A stretch of 64,000 nucleotides of DNA from Alloiococcus otitis ATCC 51267 (GCF_000315445.1 NZ_JH992957.1:293047-357046); one strand, 5' to 3'; counted from the stretch's first letter, positions 8,507-17,868 are shown. Made by a program: numbers and translations. Notes: generated by a model from the letters alone, not told the origin.

Positions 8507-9166
8507 TTGAAAAACAAGTTAGCCCTTGCAATTGATGGCCCAGCCTCATCAGGTAAGAGTACGGTGGCCAAGTTAATTGCAGACGAGAAAAACTTTATCT
8601 ACATTGACACGGGGGCCATGTACCGGGCCTTGACCTACCATGCCCTAGACCAGGGAGTGGATATCCATGATGGCCTATCCTTATTGGACTTACTCGACCA
8701 AAGCAAGATTTCTTTTGCAAAGAAAAATGGAGACCAATTGACCTACCTGAACGGACAAGATGTGTCTTTGGCTATCCGACAAAATGATGTCACCCAGGCC
8801 GTTTCTCAGGTCTCTAGTCATAAAGAGGTTCGGCAAGAAATGGTCCGGCGTCAGCAAGAGTTGGCTAGTCAGGGTAGTGTGGTCATGGACGGACGGGATA
8901 TTGGCACAGTCGTTCTGCCAGATGCTGAAGTCAAGATTTTTTTGGAAGCTAGTCCGGAAGAGCGGGCGAGACGTCGTTACCAAGAAAACCAAAGCAAAGG
9001 CATCAGTAGCACTTACCAGGACTTGCTTGAAGAGATAAAGAAACGGGACCAACTAGACTCGACTAGGGAAGTCTCTCCTTTGAAGCAAGCCCAAGATGCC
9101 GTGGTTATTGATACCACATCCTTGACTATTGAAGAAGTTAAAGATAAAATATTACAACAATTTTAA
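8507..9166 (+). CDS. cmk: Cytidylate kinase
   Basis: Phosphorylates CMP and dCMP. The P-loop [12 protein letters not shown] is at residues 10-21, and [16 protein letters not shown] and [20 protein letters not shown] are family signatures. I prefer the TTG at 8507 (219 residues): AGGAGAGAG lies just upstream and the protein then begins [18 protein letters not shown] with the same spacing as Bacillus Cmk. An in-frame ATG at 8489, directly after the ypbE stop, would add six residues but has no ribosome-binding site. Its place before the S1-domain gene and der is the conserved Firmicute order. Confidence 0.93.
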   Translation: MKNKLALAIDGPASSGKSTVAKLIADEKNFIYIDTGAMYRALTYHALDQGVDIHDGLSLLDLLDQSKISFAKKNGDQLTYLNGQDVSLAIRQNDVTQAVSQVSSHKEVRQEMVRRQQELASQGSVVMDGRDIGTVVLPDAEVKIFLEASPEERARRRYQENQSKGISSTYQDLLEEIKKRDQLDSTREVSPLKQAQDAVVIDTTSLTIEEVKDKILQQF

Positions 9167-9203
9167 AATAAAATGCGGTTTACACTGATTTGTCAGTATA
9201 CTA

Positions 9204-9233
9204 TTGGCAATTTTTCTTTATATTCTGTATAAT
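9204..9233 (+). promoter_or_regulatory. SigA-type promoter of rpsA
   Basis: -35 TTGGCA (9204-9209), 18-base spacer, perfect -10 TATAAT (9228-9233), about 40 bases before the rpsA start. It makes rpsA independent of cmk. Confidence 0.7.
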
Positions 9234-9273
9234 ATAACTGTATGTAAATATCGCATTGGGAGGACAAAGTAAG

Positions 9274-10539
9274 ATGTCAGAAGAGAATAATAATTTAGAT
9301 CAAAATGCATCAATGGATGATGTTTTAAAAGAAGTTGTCGATGTGAAGCCTGGAGACCTTGTTTCTGGTGAAGTACTAACAATTGACAGCGATAAAAACG
9401 TTGTCGTTGGTTTAGGTGGCGGCCAAGAAGGTATTGTGCCTTTACGTGAAATTTCTGCTTCTCGAGTTGATGATCCTAGCGAAGTGGTTGAAATTGGCGA
9501 CAATATTGATGTTGTCGTCTTGCGTGACGTGAAAGATAAAGAACAAGGGAGCTTGATCTTATCTAAACGAAATGTTGACCAACAACGTATCTGGAACGAA
9601 TTGAAAGAGAAAGCAGATAATGATGAAGTCATCGAAGCACCTGTTTCTCGCGTTGTCAAAGGCGGGGTTACCGTTGATTTAGGTGTAAGAGGTTTCGTAC
9701 CTGCTTCTCTCTTAGATACTAAATTTGTCAATGATTTAAGTGAATTCGAAGGCAACACCTATGAATTCAAAATCATTGAAATTGACCCGAATGACCACCA
9801 ATTGATTCTTTCCCGAAAAGCAATTTTACAAGAAGAGGAAGCAGAAGAACGGCGTCAAGCACTCGAAAGCTTGGAAGAAGGATCAGTTGTAACAGGGACT
9901 GTTGTCCGCTTAACCAACTTTGGTGCCTTCGTAAACTTGGGTGGCGTTGACGGTTTGGTTCACGTTTCTGAAATTGCCCATGAACGAATCAACCACCCAG
10001 GGGACCGGTTAGAAAAAGGTCAAGAAGTTGAAGTAAAAATCTTAAAAGTGGATATTGAAAGAGAACGGGTTTCCCTATCCATTAAAGATACCCTACCAGG
10101 CCCTTGGGAAGATGCTGAAACAGAATTCCCAGCAGGTAGTGTTGTCAAAGGGACTGTTAAACGGATCACCGACTTCGGGGCCTTTGTGGAATTGAAACCT
10201 GGTGTAGAAGGTTTAGTCCACATTTCTGAACTAGCCCACAAGCACGTTGAAACCCCACATGAAGTTGTTTCAACTGGTGAAGAAGTCGAAGTGAAGGTAC
10301 TGGACGTTGACGCTGACCGTGAACGGGTCTCCCTCAGTATCAAGGCCTTAGAAGATGCCCCTAAAGGAGGCAACCAGTCTAATAACTCAGGAAATTCTGG
10401 TAAACAAAGACGACAAAAAGATTCATCTGTCAATGTGAAACAACCGTCTTTACGTGACGAAGAAAATGAATCAACTTTCTCCTTAGGTGACCAAATTGGG
10501 GATCAATTGTCAGACTTCTTTAATGATGATGACGAATAA
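9274..10539 (+). CDS. rpsA: 30S ribosomal protein S1 homologue (four S1 domains)
   Basis: An RNA-binding protein of 421 residues with four S1/OB repeats. The first two (about 25-95 and 110-175) are more divergent; the last two are canonical, with GTVVRLTNFGAFVNLGGVDG and GTVKRITDFGAFVELKPGVE. This is the short Gram-positive form (YpfD-like), not the six-domain E. coli form, so a stable ribosomal role is less certain than RNA binding. The C-terminus is Asn/Ser-rich and then acidic. The ATG at 9274 follows GGGAGGA; an in-frame TTG at 9256 overlaps that site. Its own promoter and terminator make it monocistronic. Confidence 0.92.
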   Translation: MSEENNNLDQNASMDDVLKEVVDVKPGDLVSGEVLTIDSDKNVVVGLGGGQEGIVPLREISASRVDDPSEVVEIGDNIDVVVLRDVKDKEQGSLILSKRNVDQQRIWNELKEKADNDEVIEAPVSRVVKGGVTVDLGVRGFVPASLLDTKFVNDLSEFEGNTYEFKIIEIDPNDHQLILSRKAILQEEEAEERRQALESLEEGSVVTGTVVRLTNFGAFVNLGGVDGLVHVSEIAHERINHPGDRLEKGQEVEVKILKVDIERERVSLSIKDTLPGPWEDAETEFPAGSVVKGTVKRITDFGAFVELKPGVEGLVHISELAHKHVETPHEVVSTGEEVEVKVLDVDADRERVSLSIKALEDAPKGGNQSNNSGNSGKQRRQKDSSVNVKQPSLRDEENESTFSLGDQIGDQLSDFFNDDDE

Positions 10540-10561
10540 AGCTTGCTAAAGGAATAAGCTT

Positions 10562-10610
10562 ACCCATCTAACAGACCGGTTTGAGGCCAGTTGTTAGGTG
10601 GGTTTCTTTT
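10562..10610 (+). terminator. Intrinsic terminator after rpsA
   Basis: Arms ACCCATCTAACA (10562-10573) and TGTTAGGTGGGT (10592-10603), one G-T wobble, then a T-rich tract. Confidence 0.8.
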
Positions 10611-10641
10611 GGATTAAAAGAGAAAGAAAGAAGGTGTACTG

Positions 10642-11955
10642 ATGGCTAATCCTTTAGTAGCCATAATCGGCCGGCCTAATGTCGGCAAGTCAACTATTTT
10701 CAACCGGATTATTGGAGACCGCTTAGCCATTGTCCAGGATGAACCCGGGGTCACCCGGGACCGTATTTATGCCGATGCTGAATGGTTGGGCAAAGACTTT
10801 TCTGTTATAGATACGGGAGGAATCACTTTTGATGATTTGCCCTTGCATGAAGAAATAAAAGTCCAAGCTGAAATAGCCATTGATGAAGCAGATGTCATCG
10901 TCATGGTAACCAGTGTCAAAGAGGGCATTACAGACTTGGATGACCAGGTAGCCTTAATTTTGCAGCAGTCCAACAAACCCGTGGTCCTTGCTGTTAATAA
11001 AACAGATAATCCTGAGCTTAGAAATGAAATATATGAGTTTTACGGTTTAGGCTTGGGTGATCCCCTTCCGGTATCCGGGTCTCACGGCCTAGGCTTTGGG
11101 GACCTCTTAGATGCAGTAGTGGCCAACTTTCCTAATGAGGCCAATATGGCTTATGACCAAGATATCATTAAGTTCTGCTTGATTGGTCGTCCCAATGTTG
11201 GCAAATCTAGCCTAGTTAATGCTATTATTGGGGAGGACCGGGTCATAGTCTCTGAACTAGAAGGGACCACCCGGGATGCAATTGACACTCCCTTTATGAC
11301 CCAGGATGGCCAGGACTATGTTATGATCGATACTGCTGGGATCCGGCGTCGGGGCAAGGTCTATGAAAAAACTGAAAAATATTCTGTTATGCGGGCACAG
11401 CGAGCTATCGACCGGTCTGATGTGGTCTTGTGTGTCCTGGATGCTGAAACAGGCATTAGAGACCAAGATAAGAAGGTTTTCGGCTATGCCCATCAAGCCG
11501 GCAAGGGAATTATTATTTTAGTCAATAAGTGGGACACGATTAAAAAAGAGACTAACACCATGCGAGACTTTGAGTTGCAAATTCGCGACCAATTCCGCTA
11601 CCTCCACTATGCCCCAATCCTTTTCGTCTCAGCCAAGACCAAGCAGAGACTGGAAGTCATCCCGGAATTGGTCGACCGGGTCTATTATAACCGCAATCAA
11701 CGGGTCAAGTCCTCCCTCTTAAATGATGTGCTGAGTGATGCACTAGCCAGCAATCCTGCACCTAGTAAGTCAGGGAAGCGACTCAAGGTCTTTTATGCGA
11801 CCCAGGTAGCCACTAATCCACCGACTTTTGTGGTTTTTGTCAATGATCCTGACCTCATGCACTTCTCCTATGAGCGCTTTTTAGAAAATCGATTCCGCGA
11901 AAGCTTTGACTTCTATGACACTCCGATTCAGATAATCCCTAGAGCAAGGAAATAA
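10642..11955 (+). CDS. der: Ribosome biogenesis GTPase Der (EngA)
   Basis: Essential GTPase for 50S subunit assembly. The 437 residues hold two tandem G domains, with P-loops [12 protein letters not shown] (about 10) and [12 protein letters not shown] (about 183), switch motifs DTGGI and DTAGI, NKTD and NKWD base-specificity motifs, and a C-terminal KH-like domain. GAAGGTG precedes the ATG. It lies between the rpsA terminator and hup, the usual Firmicute place. No hairpin terminator is visible after it. Confidence 0.97.
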   Translation: MANPLVAIIGRPNVGKSTIFNRIIGDRLAIVQDEPGVTRDRIYADAEWLGKDFSVIDTGGITFDDLPLHEEIKVQAEIAIDEADVIVMVTSVKEGITDLDDQVALILQQSNKPVVLAVNKTDNPELRNEIYEFYGLGLGDPLPVSGSHGLGFGDLLDAVVANFPNEANMAYDQDIIKFCLIGRPNVGKSSLVNAIIGEDRVIVSELEGTTRDAIDTPFMTQDGQDYVMIDTAGIRRRGKVYEKTEKYSVMRAQRAIDRSDVVLCVLDAETGIRDQDKKVFGYAHQAGKGIIILVNKWDTIKKETNTMRDFELQIRDQFRYLHYAPILFVSAKTKQRLEVIPELVDRVYYNRNQRVKSSLLNDVLSDALASNPAPSKSGKRLKVFYATQVATNPPTFVVFVNDPDLMHFSYERFLENRFRESFDFYDTPIQIIPRARK

Positions 11956-11958
11956 CAT

Positions 11959-12019
11959 TTGAAATTTAAAATGAATATGCCTTAAAATGATTGCAGTATC
12001 AAGGTTTATATGGTACATT
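11959..12019 (+). promoter_or_regulatory. Candidate promoters of hup
   Basis: Two overlapping candidates: TTGAAA (11959-11964) with an 18-base spacer to TAAAAT (11983-11988), and TTGCAG (11991-11996) with a 17-base spacer to TACATT (12014-12019). The second -10 lies within the first palindrome of the hup leader. Both are imperfect; mapping the 5' end would decide. Confidence 0.45.
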
Positions 12020-12080
12020 ACTAATGTATTGTCGCGATGACAATGTCTTTTATTTTAAACGAAAATAATTTATTTTCGTT
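12014..12080 (+). promoter_or_regulatory. Three successive palindromes upstream of hup
   Basis: TACATTA-C-TAATGTA (12014-12028), ATTGTC-GCGAT-GACAAT (12028-12044), and a near-perfect palindrome with 11-base arms around one central T (12058-12080). The last ends ten bases before the ribosome-binding site AGGAGG. They could be operators for a dimeric DNA-binding protein, including HU autoregulation, or RNA hairpins stabilising the leader. None has a terminator T-run. Confidence 0.55.
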
Positions 12081-12104
12081 AATTTAACAGGAGGTGTAAC
12101 AACG

Positions 12105-12383
12105 ATGGCTAATAAGTCAGAGTTAATCGATAAAGTTGCACAAGCAACTGATTTAACTAAAAAAGATGCTTCAGCAGCAGTGGAAGCAGTCTTTGATTCA
12201 ATCACTGAAACTTTGTCAAATGATGAAAAAGTTCAAATTATTGGCTTCGGTACTTTTGAGGTTCGTGAACGCGCTGCACGCAAGGGACGTAACCCACAAA
12301 CAGGTGATGAAATCGAAATACCTGCAAGTAAAGTACCTGCTTTCAAAGCCGGTAAAGCATTGAAAGAATCAGTTAAAAAATAA
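12105..12383 (+). CDS. hup: DNA-binding protein HU
   Basis: Histone-like dimeric protein that bends and compacts DNA. The 92 residues are full length, beginning [12 protein letters not shown], with the conserved [13 protein letters not shown] strand and the arm sequence [25 protein letters not shown] strong AGGAGGTG site precedes the ATG. It is monocistronic, with palindromes upstream and a terminator ten bases downstream. Confidence 0.97.
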   Translation: MANKSELIDKVAQATDLTKKDASAAVEAVFDSITETLSNDEKVQIIGFGTFEVRERAARKGRNPQTGDEIEIPASKVPAFKAGKALKESVKK

Positions 12384-12392
12384 AGAAATAAA

Positions 12393-12421
12393 AGATCGGA
12401 CTGAAGAGTTCGGTCTTTTTT
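12393..12421 (+). terminator. Intrinsic terminator after hup
   Basis: Ten-bp stem with two G-T wobbles (AGATCGGACT with AGTTCGGTCT), GAAG loop, then a T-run. Confidence 0.88.
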
Positions 12422-12454
12422 CACATTATCACAAGCAAAAAGGGAGGACTTTTA

Positions 12455-13417
12455 GTGAGAGCTGTCAAAATGGCCAAGGACACGGATGATATCAATCTGG
12501 TCGATATAGACCAACCGGCTATCCAAGCAGACCAAATTTTAGTTGAGGTTCAGGCTTGTGGGGTCAACCGACTCGACTTAATCCACCGCAAGTCTAAGGC
12601 CGACCAAGTCTTGGGGGTAGAAGTAGCTGGTCGAGCGGTGGAGGTTGGAGACCAGGCCCAGACAAAAGTAGGGAGCCGGGTCATGGGCCTCGGTCAAACA
12701 GGAGGCTATGCGGACTATGCCGTCTTAGATGACCAATTGGCCATGCCGGTGCCAGAACATCTTTCCTTTGTTCAGGCGGCAGCTATTCCGGAAGTCTTTT
12801 TAACTGCCTACCAATGCCTCTTTACCATAGGCCAGTTGAAAGCAGACCAGAAAGTTTTAATCCATGCTGGGGCTTCCGGTGTGGGGACGGCAGCCATCCA
12901 ATTAGCCCGTCAAGTTAGTCCTAGCCGGATTTATGCCACAGCTGGCTCTTCCAATAAAATTCAATTCTGCCAAGATCTTGGGGCAGACCTGGCTATCAAT
13001 TACAAGGAGGAAGACTTTGCCAAGCTTGTTTCAGCTGACAGCCAAGACCAAGGCGTGGACTTGATCCTTGACTTTGTTGGAGCAAACTATTGGCATCAGA
13101 ATATAGCGACTTTAGCCACTGATGGCAAGCTTGTTTTGATTGGCCTTTTAAGTGGTAGCCAGGTTAAAGACTTGGACTTGGCTGAAATCCAAAGCAAGCG
13201 GCTGCAAATTGAAGGTACCCTTCTATCTTCCCGGTCCTTAGCCTATAAAAGAGACTTGGTTGCTTCTTTTACCAGCCATGCCTTAGATCGTTTTCAGTCA
13301 GGCCGATTAGAACCAATCATTGACCAGGTTTTCCCCTTTGAAAATGTTGAAGTGGCCCACCAATATATGACAGATAATAAAAATATTGGTAAAATTATTT
13401 TAGACCTTTCCCAGTAA
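12455..13417 (+). CDS. MDR-family NADPH:quinone oxidoreductase-like protein
   Basis: A 320-residue medium-chain dehydrogenase/reductase of the zinc-free quinone-reductase (zeta-crystallin-like) branch. The N-terminal GroES-like domain contains ACGVNRLDLIHRK. The Rossmann domain has HAGASGVGTAAIQLAR (about 141-156), a nucleotide-binding motif of the AxxGVG type. Cysteines for the structural zinc of classical alcohol dehydrogenases are absent. Start: GTG at 12455 after AGGGAGGA. It sits alone between the hup terminator and a tRNA gene, so context does not indicate the substrate. The subclass is solid; the physiological substrate is unknown. Confidence 0.85.
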   Translation: MRAVKMAKDTDDINLVDIDQPAIQADQILVEVQACGVNRLDLIHRKSKADQVLGVEVAGRAVEVGDQAQTKVGSRVMGLGQTGGYADYAVLDDQLAMPVPEHLSFVQAAAIPEVFLTAYQCLFTIGQLKADQKVLIHAGASGVGTAAIQLARQVSPSRIYATAGSSNKIQFCQDLGADLAINYKEEDFAKLVSADSQDQGVDLILDFVGANYWHQNIATLATDGKLVLIGLLSGSQVKDLDLAEIQSKRLQIEGTLLSSRSLAYKRDLVASFTSHALDRFQSGRLEPIIDQVFPFENVEVAHQYMTDNKNIGKIILDLSQ

Positions 13418-13446
13418 TATCTAGTCAGAGCAAACTCATAATCTGC

Positions 13447-13475
13447 TTGACAATCTGGTGGTGTATTGGTAAGAT
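13447..13475 (+). promoter_or_regulatory. Promoter of tRNA-Arg
   Basis: TTGACA (13447-13452), 17-base spacer, TAAGAT (13470-13475). The predicted start is about 15 bases before the mature tRNA 5' end. Confidence 0.65.
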
Positions 13476-13496
13476 ATATCTTGTCGTTACAAATAG

Positions 13497-13570
13497 GTAC
13501 CCGTAGCTCAGCTGGATAGAGCACTCGCCTTCTAAGCGAACGGTCGGAGGTTCGAATCCTCTCGGGTACG
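13497..13570 (+). tRNA. tRNA-Arg, anticodon TCT
   Basis: A 74-base cloverleaf. The acceptor GTACCCG pairs with CGGGTAC, discriminator G at 13570. The D arm is GCTC/GAGC, the anticodon loop CTTCTAA carries TCT at 13531-13533 (reads AGA/AGG), and the T arm is GAGG-TTCGAAT-CCTC. The 3' CCA is not encoded. The anticodon stem has a C-A mismatch at the 27-43 pair, with the other four pairs intact. Confidence 0.95.
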
Positions 13571-13599
13571 TTTTATATTGGAAGGCAAGATAATTATTT

Positions 13600-13637
13600 A
13601 AAGGGCCCAAGCTTCTTAGGAAGTTTGGGTCCTTTTG
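13600..13637 (+). terminator. Intrinsic terminator after tRNA-Arg
   Basis: Sixteen-bp stem with wobbles, arms 13600-13615 and 13620-13635 around TTAG, ending in a T-run. Confidence 0.88.
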
Positions 13638-13705
13638 CATCCTCTTTACTTTCTTTGCCAAGTCCTTATTTAAAGAATATTTTTAAGCAAATAACAGACG
13701 ATATT

Positions 13706-13734
13706 TTGTTAAAAAATGGTAAGATAGGGATAAT
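13706..13734 (+). promoter_or_regulatory. Candidate promoter of the GH31 gene
   Basis: TTGTTA (13706-13711), 17-base spacer, GATAAT (13729-13734). It is the only reasonable SigA-like match in the 200 bases before the GH31 frame and would give a leader of about 95 bases. The rest of the 13638-13835 gap shows no other feature. Confidence 0.4.
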
Positions 13735-13835
13735 AGCTGTAAAGATTAAATTGCAAGTTTATCATTTGATTTTTTAGAGCTACTGTAGCCAACCAGACAA
13801 GTGACAGAAGAGGAGCAGGTGGTCTTATCAAAGAA

Positions 13836-16800
13836 TTGAACCAGCAAGGGAAGTCTTTCGTTCCCAATTACTTAGCAGGTATCCAAGAACTTTCAATAAA
13901 GAACAAAACAATTGATATTAAGTATAAAAATGCTTACCGAGGCAGAATTCAAGTTTGGACTCCCACTATATTTCGTCTTCAAGTGGAAAAAGAAGGGCAT
14001 GATTTTGCCGACCGGCCAGAGCCTTCGCAAGCAGATAAGCCGGCCCATATTTTGATAAAGGATTTCACTGATACAGAGGATTTTGAAGTCAAACTAAAAG
14101 AAAGCGATCAAGACTATCAAGTACTGACCTCAGCCTATACCGCTTCCTTAGACAAGAACCAGGGGACCCTGAAAGTCTATCAAAAGGGGGCAAGCCGACC
14201 AATTATTGAAGAGCTTCACCCCCTTAGCTTGAGCCCACAAGGGACGAGCCAGACCTTGAAAGCTAATGAAGACTCATATTACTTTGGTGGAGGGATCCAA
14301 AATGGTCGTTTTTCTCACAAGGGTCAGACGATTAAGATTGTCAATGAAAATAACTGGGTAGACGGTGGGGTCGCTTCCCCCAATCCATTTTACTGGACTA
14401 CGGACGGCTACGGTGTCCTCCGCCATACCTTTAAACCTGGCCATTATGATTTTGCCAGTAGTGACCAAAATCAGGTGGTAGCTAGCCACCAGGAAGATCG
14501 TTTTGATGCCTTTTATATCATGGGAGAAAGGCCACAAGATATTTTAAAAGGCTACTTTGACCTGACAGGGGCTCCGATTGTCCTGCCGGCTTATTCCCTT
14601 TATGAAGGTCACTTAAATGCTTACAACCGGGACTTTTGGGTTGAAGTTGCCCCAAACCATCCAGACGGGATTTATTTTGCTGAAGTAGACAAGTGGTATA
14701 GGGAAGTCCACCCAGACCAAGTGAGCCAGGTCAAGGGTAAAGTTAAAATCAAGGAAAGCTTGTCGGGGCAGCCAAAAGATAAAAACTATCCTTTTACCGC
14801 GTCTGCCTTAGTCAACCGCTACCGTCGCCATGATATGCCACTGGGTTGGATCTTAGTCAATGACGGCTATGGGGCAGGTTATGGCCAAGAAGACAGCCTG
14901 GAAGGGAATATCAAAAACTTAGAAGAATTTACCAAAGAGGCGGAAGGCAAGGGGATTGTGACGGGTCTGTGGACGGAATCTGAACTGACACCAGATGAGA
15001 GTCTGACTGCCTTATTACAAAGGGATTTGGTCAAGGAGGTAAACCAGGCCTCTGTCCGTATTCTGAAGACGGATGTTGCCTGGGTAGGTCCTGGCTACTC
15101 TTTTGGCCTCCACGGAACCCAGGAAGCAGGGGACATGATGGAGCGGGCCTCAGGCGGGAGCCGGCGTTTTATAATCAGTCTGGACGGCTGGGCAGGGTCT
15201 CAGCGGAATGCTGGGTTTTGGACGGGAGACCAAAACGGTGGGGAGTGGGAGTATATCCGCTTTCATATTCCCACCTACATTGGTACTGGACTTTCCGGCA
15301 ACCCCAACATCTGCTCTGACATGGACGGTATTTTTGGTGGAGGCAATCCCATTATCAACATCCGGGATTACCAGTGGAAGACCTTTACCGGGATGCAACT
15401 CAATATGGACGGTTGGGGAGCAAACCCAAAAGGCCCCTTTGTCTTTGACCAGACGACTTCTGATTTAAACCGGACCTATCTCAAGCTCAAGTCTCAGTTA
15501 ATCCCCTATGCTTACACTTTGATGCACCAAGCCCTTGAGGGAGACCCGATCGTACGGGCCATGTTTATCGATTTTCCCAAGGAGGAAGTAAATTATAGCC
15601 AGGCCGTTAACTACCAATTTATGTTTGGAGATAACTTTCTAGTGGCACCGGTCTACGAGGATGTCAAGATGGACCAGGAAGGCAACGATGTCCGCAACCA
15701 TATCTACTTACCTGAGGGAGAGAAGTGGATCGACTACTTTACCGGTCAAGTGTATGATGGAGGCTATTTCTTGCATAACTTTGAAGCCCCTATTTGGAAA
15801 TTGCCCCTTTTTGTCCGGGCAGGAGCTATTATCCCCATGGCCAAGCCAAGTAATAATATGAAAGAATTTGACCCAAGTTACCGAATTTTTGAAATCTATC
15901 CCTTTGGTCAAACTAGTTTTTGCTTAATTGAAGATGATGGTTACTCCACTGACTACCAAGCAGGCCAAGTTGCTAAAACAGACCTAACTTGCTGGGAAAA
16001 AGAAGGCCAGGTCACGGTTGAACTAGGCCCTTGCCAGGGAAGCTTCCAGGGCCAGGTAGAAAAGAAAGTTAACCAATTTAACCTGAATGTGACCGAACGT
16101 CCAAATGTACTTCAACTAAGCATTGATGGGGTACAGCAAGACTTGCTTGAAGTGTCTAGTCTAGAGGACTTTGAAAAAGCTAGTTTTGCTTTCTATTATG
16201 ACCCTTGCCCAAACCTAAACCATTATTCCAGCCAAGACGGGGACTTTTATGGGGAAAAATGGATCAAAAACCCGGTCCTCCGGATTAAAACAGGCCCTCT
16301 TTCCATCCGGTCTAGGGTCAAACTACAGGTAAATGGCTTTGTCTATGACTATCCAGCATCAGCAATAGACCAAGTAGATGAAGTAAGCGGAATCGGACCT
16401 GACCTAGCCTTGGCAGAAGATGGAGTCAAGACGAACTCCCTTACCCTGACTTGGGAAGATCAAGCTGGGGCTTTACGTTATGACTTGTTAGTAGACGACC
16501 AGGTCCACCTGAATATTCAAGAGCCGATTTTTATCCAAGCAAACCTACAAGCCGAAACTTCCTATAGCTTCCGAGTTCGAGCTGTTTTTAAGGACCACAT
16601 GACAGACTGGTCCAATCCCAAAACGCTTACAACGGCCGAAGATGACTTTTCTTGGACTGTATCCGTTCAAGAAATTAAAGGTGACTTTAAGGGCAAGGTC
16701 AACCAGCCACTTGTATCCTTAGTTGACGGCAAGCCTGGAACTTACTTTTTAGAGCCATTAGACCAAGAGGACCTTCCGGGACAGATCCAACTAGACTTGG

Positions 16801-17714
16801 GCCGGGTTTACACTATTGACCGCTTAGCCTACCAAGGACCAAGGCATGGGGGGTTAAGAGGAGTAATTCGCCAATTTGACCTGGCTTATTCGATCGATGG
16901 AGTCAACTGGCACACATTGGAAGATAGGATTAGCTTAGAAGAGACTTCGGCATTACAAGTCATCGAACTTGACCAGGCAGTCCAGGCTAATTTCCTAGCC
17001 TTAAAGGTCCTTGAAACAAGTGACAATGAATTTATTGCAGGCAGTGGCCTATATGTTTTTCAAGTCCCACATACGAAAGCCTTACTAGCTGGAGACGTAA
17101 CTGGCGACGGTAGGGTGGACGACAGTGACATCCGGTCCTTTAAAAATTATGCTGGTTTAAGACGGGGCGACAGTGACTTTGAAGGCTACATTGAAGTAGC
17201 TGACTTAAACCACAATGGCTACATTGATGCCTACGATGTTTACCTGGCGAGCGGGCAGATTAATAAAGGATCTGGCCAAAACTCCGGTCAAATTCAAGAC
17301 CTAGCAGGTAAACTCCGATTATCCAGCGACAAGGATCAAGTTTCGTCTGGTGAGACCTTTACCCTTTCCCTAAAAGGGAAAGACTTAAAAGGCGTCCATG
17401 CCGTAAACGGCCGCCTTCCCTTAAGTTCCAACCAAGTCACACCGCTTGCTAGCATGGAGACGAATACCAACTTTAGGGATACGGAAAACTTCTCTCGGAT
17501 TAGACAACACAAGAGTGGTGACCAAGTGGCCTACCTGATCCTAGCCAATTACAAGGACAGCCCTGGCCTTCAGGGAAACCACTTCCTTGCTAGCTTATGT
17601 CTCCAAGCCCAAGCAGACCTTGACCTAGACAAGCTTATAGCGAGACTAGATGGAACTGACTTTTTCCTAGTGGGCAAAGACAAGAAGGTTAAGCAAGGTT
17701 TGACCCGACCTTAG
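13836..17714 (+). CDS. Modular GH31 glycoside hydrolase with FN3, F5/8C, dockerin and cohesin-like modules
   Basis: A 1292-residue alpha-glycosidase-type protein. In order: N-terminal beta domain (about 1-230); GH31 barrel with candidate nucleophile Asp413 (KTDVAWVG) and acid/base Asp465 (FWTGDQNGGEW); C-terminal beta domains (to about 830); FN3 (about 850-930); discoidin/F5-8C module (about 935-1075); dockerin-like pair of calcium loops (DVTGDGRVDDSD at 1087, DLNHNGYIDAYD at 1123); cohesin-like C-terminus (about 1150-1290). Such modules are usual in secreted host-glycan hydrolases; an alpha-GalNAc or alpha-Gal substrate is possible but unproven. No signal peptide or LPXTG anchor is visible. 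The only start available after an in-frame TGA at 13767 is TTG at 13836, about 20 bases from GAGGAG, so the N-terminus may be lost or misread. Confidence 0.82.
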   Translation: MNQQGKSFVPNYLAGIQELSIKNKTIDIKYKNAYRGRIQVWTPTIFRLQVEKEGHDFADRPEPSQADKPAHILIKDFTDTEDFEVKLKESDQDYQVLTSAYTASLDKNQGTLKVYQKGASRPIIEELHPLSLSPQGTSQTLKANEDSYYFGGGIQNGRFSHKGQTIKIVNENNWVDGGVASPNPFYWTTDGYGVLRHTFKPGHYDFASSDQNQVVASHQEDRFDAFYIMGERPQDILKGYFDLTGAPIVLPAYSLYEGHLNAYNRDFWVEVAPNHPDGIYFAEVDKWYREVHPDQVSQVKGKVKIKESLSGQPKDKNYPFTASALVNRYRRHDMPLGWILVNDGYGAGYGQEDSLEGNIKNLEEFTKEAEGKGIVTGLWTESELTPDESLTALLQRDLVKEVNQASVRILKTDVAWVGPGYSFGLHGTQEAGDMMERASGGSRRFIISLDGWAGSQRNAGFWTGDQNGGEWEYIRFHIPTYIGTGLSGNPNICSDMDGIFGGGNPIINIRDYQWKTFTGMQLNMDGWGANPKGPFVFDQTTSDLNRTYLKLKSQLIPYAYTLMHQALEGDPIVRAMFIDFPKEEVNYSQAVNYQFMFGDNFLVAPVYEDVKMDQEGNDVRNHIYLPEGEKWIDYFTGQVYDGGYFLHNFEAPIWKLPLFVRAGAIIPMAKPSNNMKEFDPSYRIFEIYPFGQTSFCLIEDDGYSTDYQAGQVAKTDLTCWEKEGQVTVELGPCQGSFQGQVEKKVNQFNLNVTERPNVLQLSIDGVQQDLLEVSSLEDFEKASFAFYYDPCPNLNHYSSQDGDFYGEKWIKNPVLRIKTGPLSIRSRVKLQVNGFVYDYPASAIDQVDEVSGIGPDLALAEDGVKTNSLTLTWEDQAGALRYDLLVDDQVHLNIQEPIFIQANLQAETSYSFRVRAVFKDHMTDWSNPKTLTTAEDDFSWTVSVQEIKGDFKGKVNQPLVSLVDGKPGTYFLEPLDQEDLPGQIQLDLGRVYTIDRLAYQGPRHGGLRGVIRQFDLAYSIDGVNWHTLEDRISLEETSALQVIELDQAVQANFLALKVLETSDNEFIAGSGLYVFQVPHTKALLAGDVTGDGRVDDSDIRSFKNYAGLRRGDSDFEGYIEVADLNHNGYIDAYDVYLASGQINKGSGQNSGQIQDLAGKLRLSSDKDQVSSGETFTLSLKGKDLKGVHAVNGRLPLSSNQVTPLASMETNTNFRDTENFSRIRQHKSGDQVAYLILANYKDSPGLQGNHFLASLCLQAQADLDLDKLIARLDGTDFFLVGKDKKVKQGLTRP

Positions 17715-17803
17715 GCTTAGATTGAAAAAGAAGGGTTGACCAGAGTCCGAACTAGTAAAAATGAAAGAAGTGAATGGATAACAAGCCTTCTTAAGCTAGA
17801 AAC

Positions 17804-17832
17804 TGGAAAAATCACCTCACTTATGCTATCAT
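17804..17832 (+). promoter_or_regulatory. Candidate promoter of the DUF2187 gene
   Basis: TGGAAA (17804-17809), 17-base spacer and TATCAT (17827-17832) preceded by TGC, an extended -10. Confidence 0.5.
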
Positions 17833-17868
17833 TTACCTGTTACAGTTCATTTGGTGAGGAGAATCTAT

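Noticed and set aside
10020-10433. Minus-strand ORF of 137 codons within rpsA
   Set aside because: Antisense shadow of the repeated S1 domains; no start signals.
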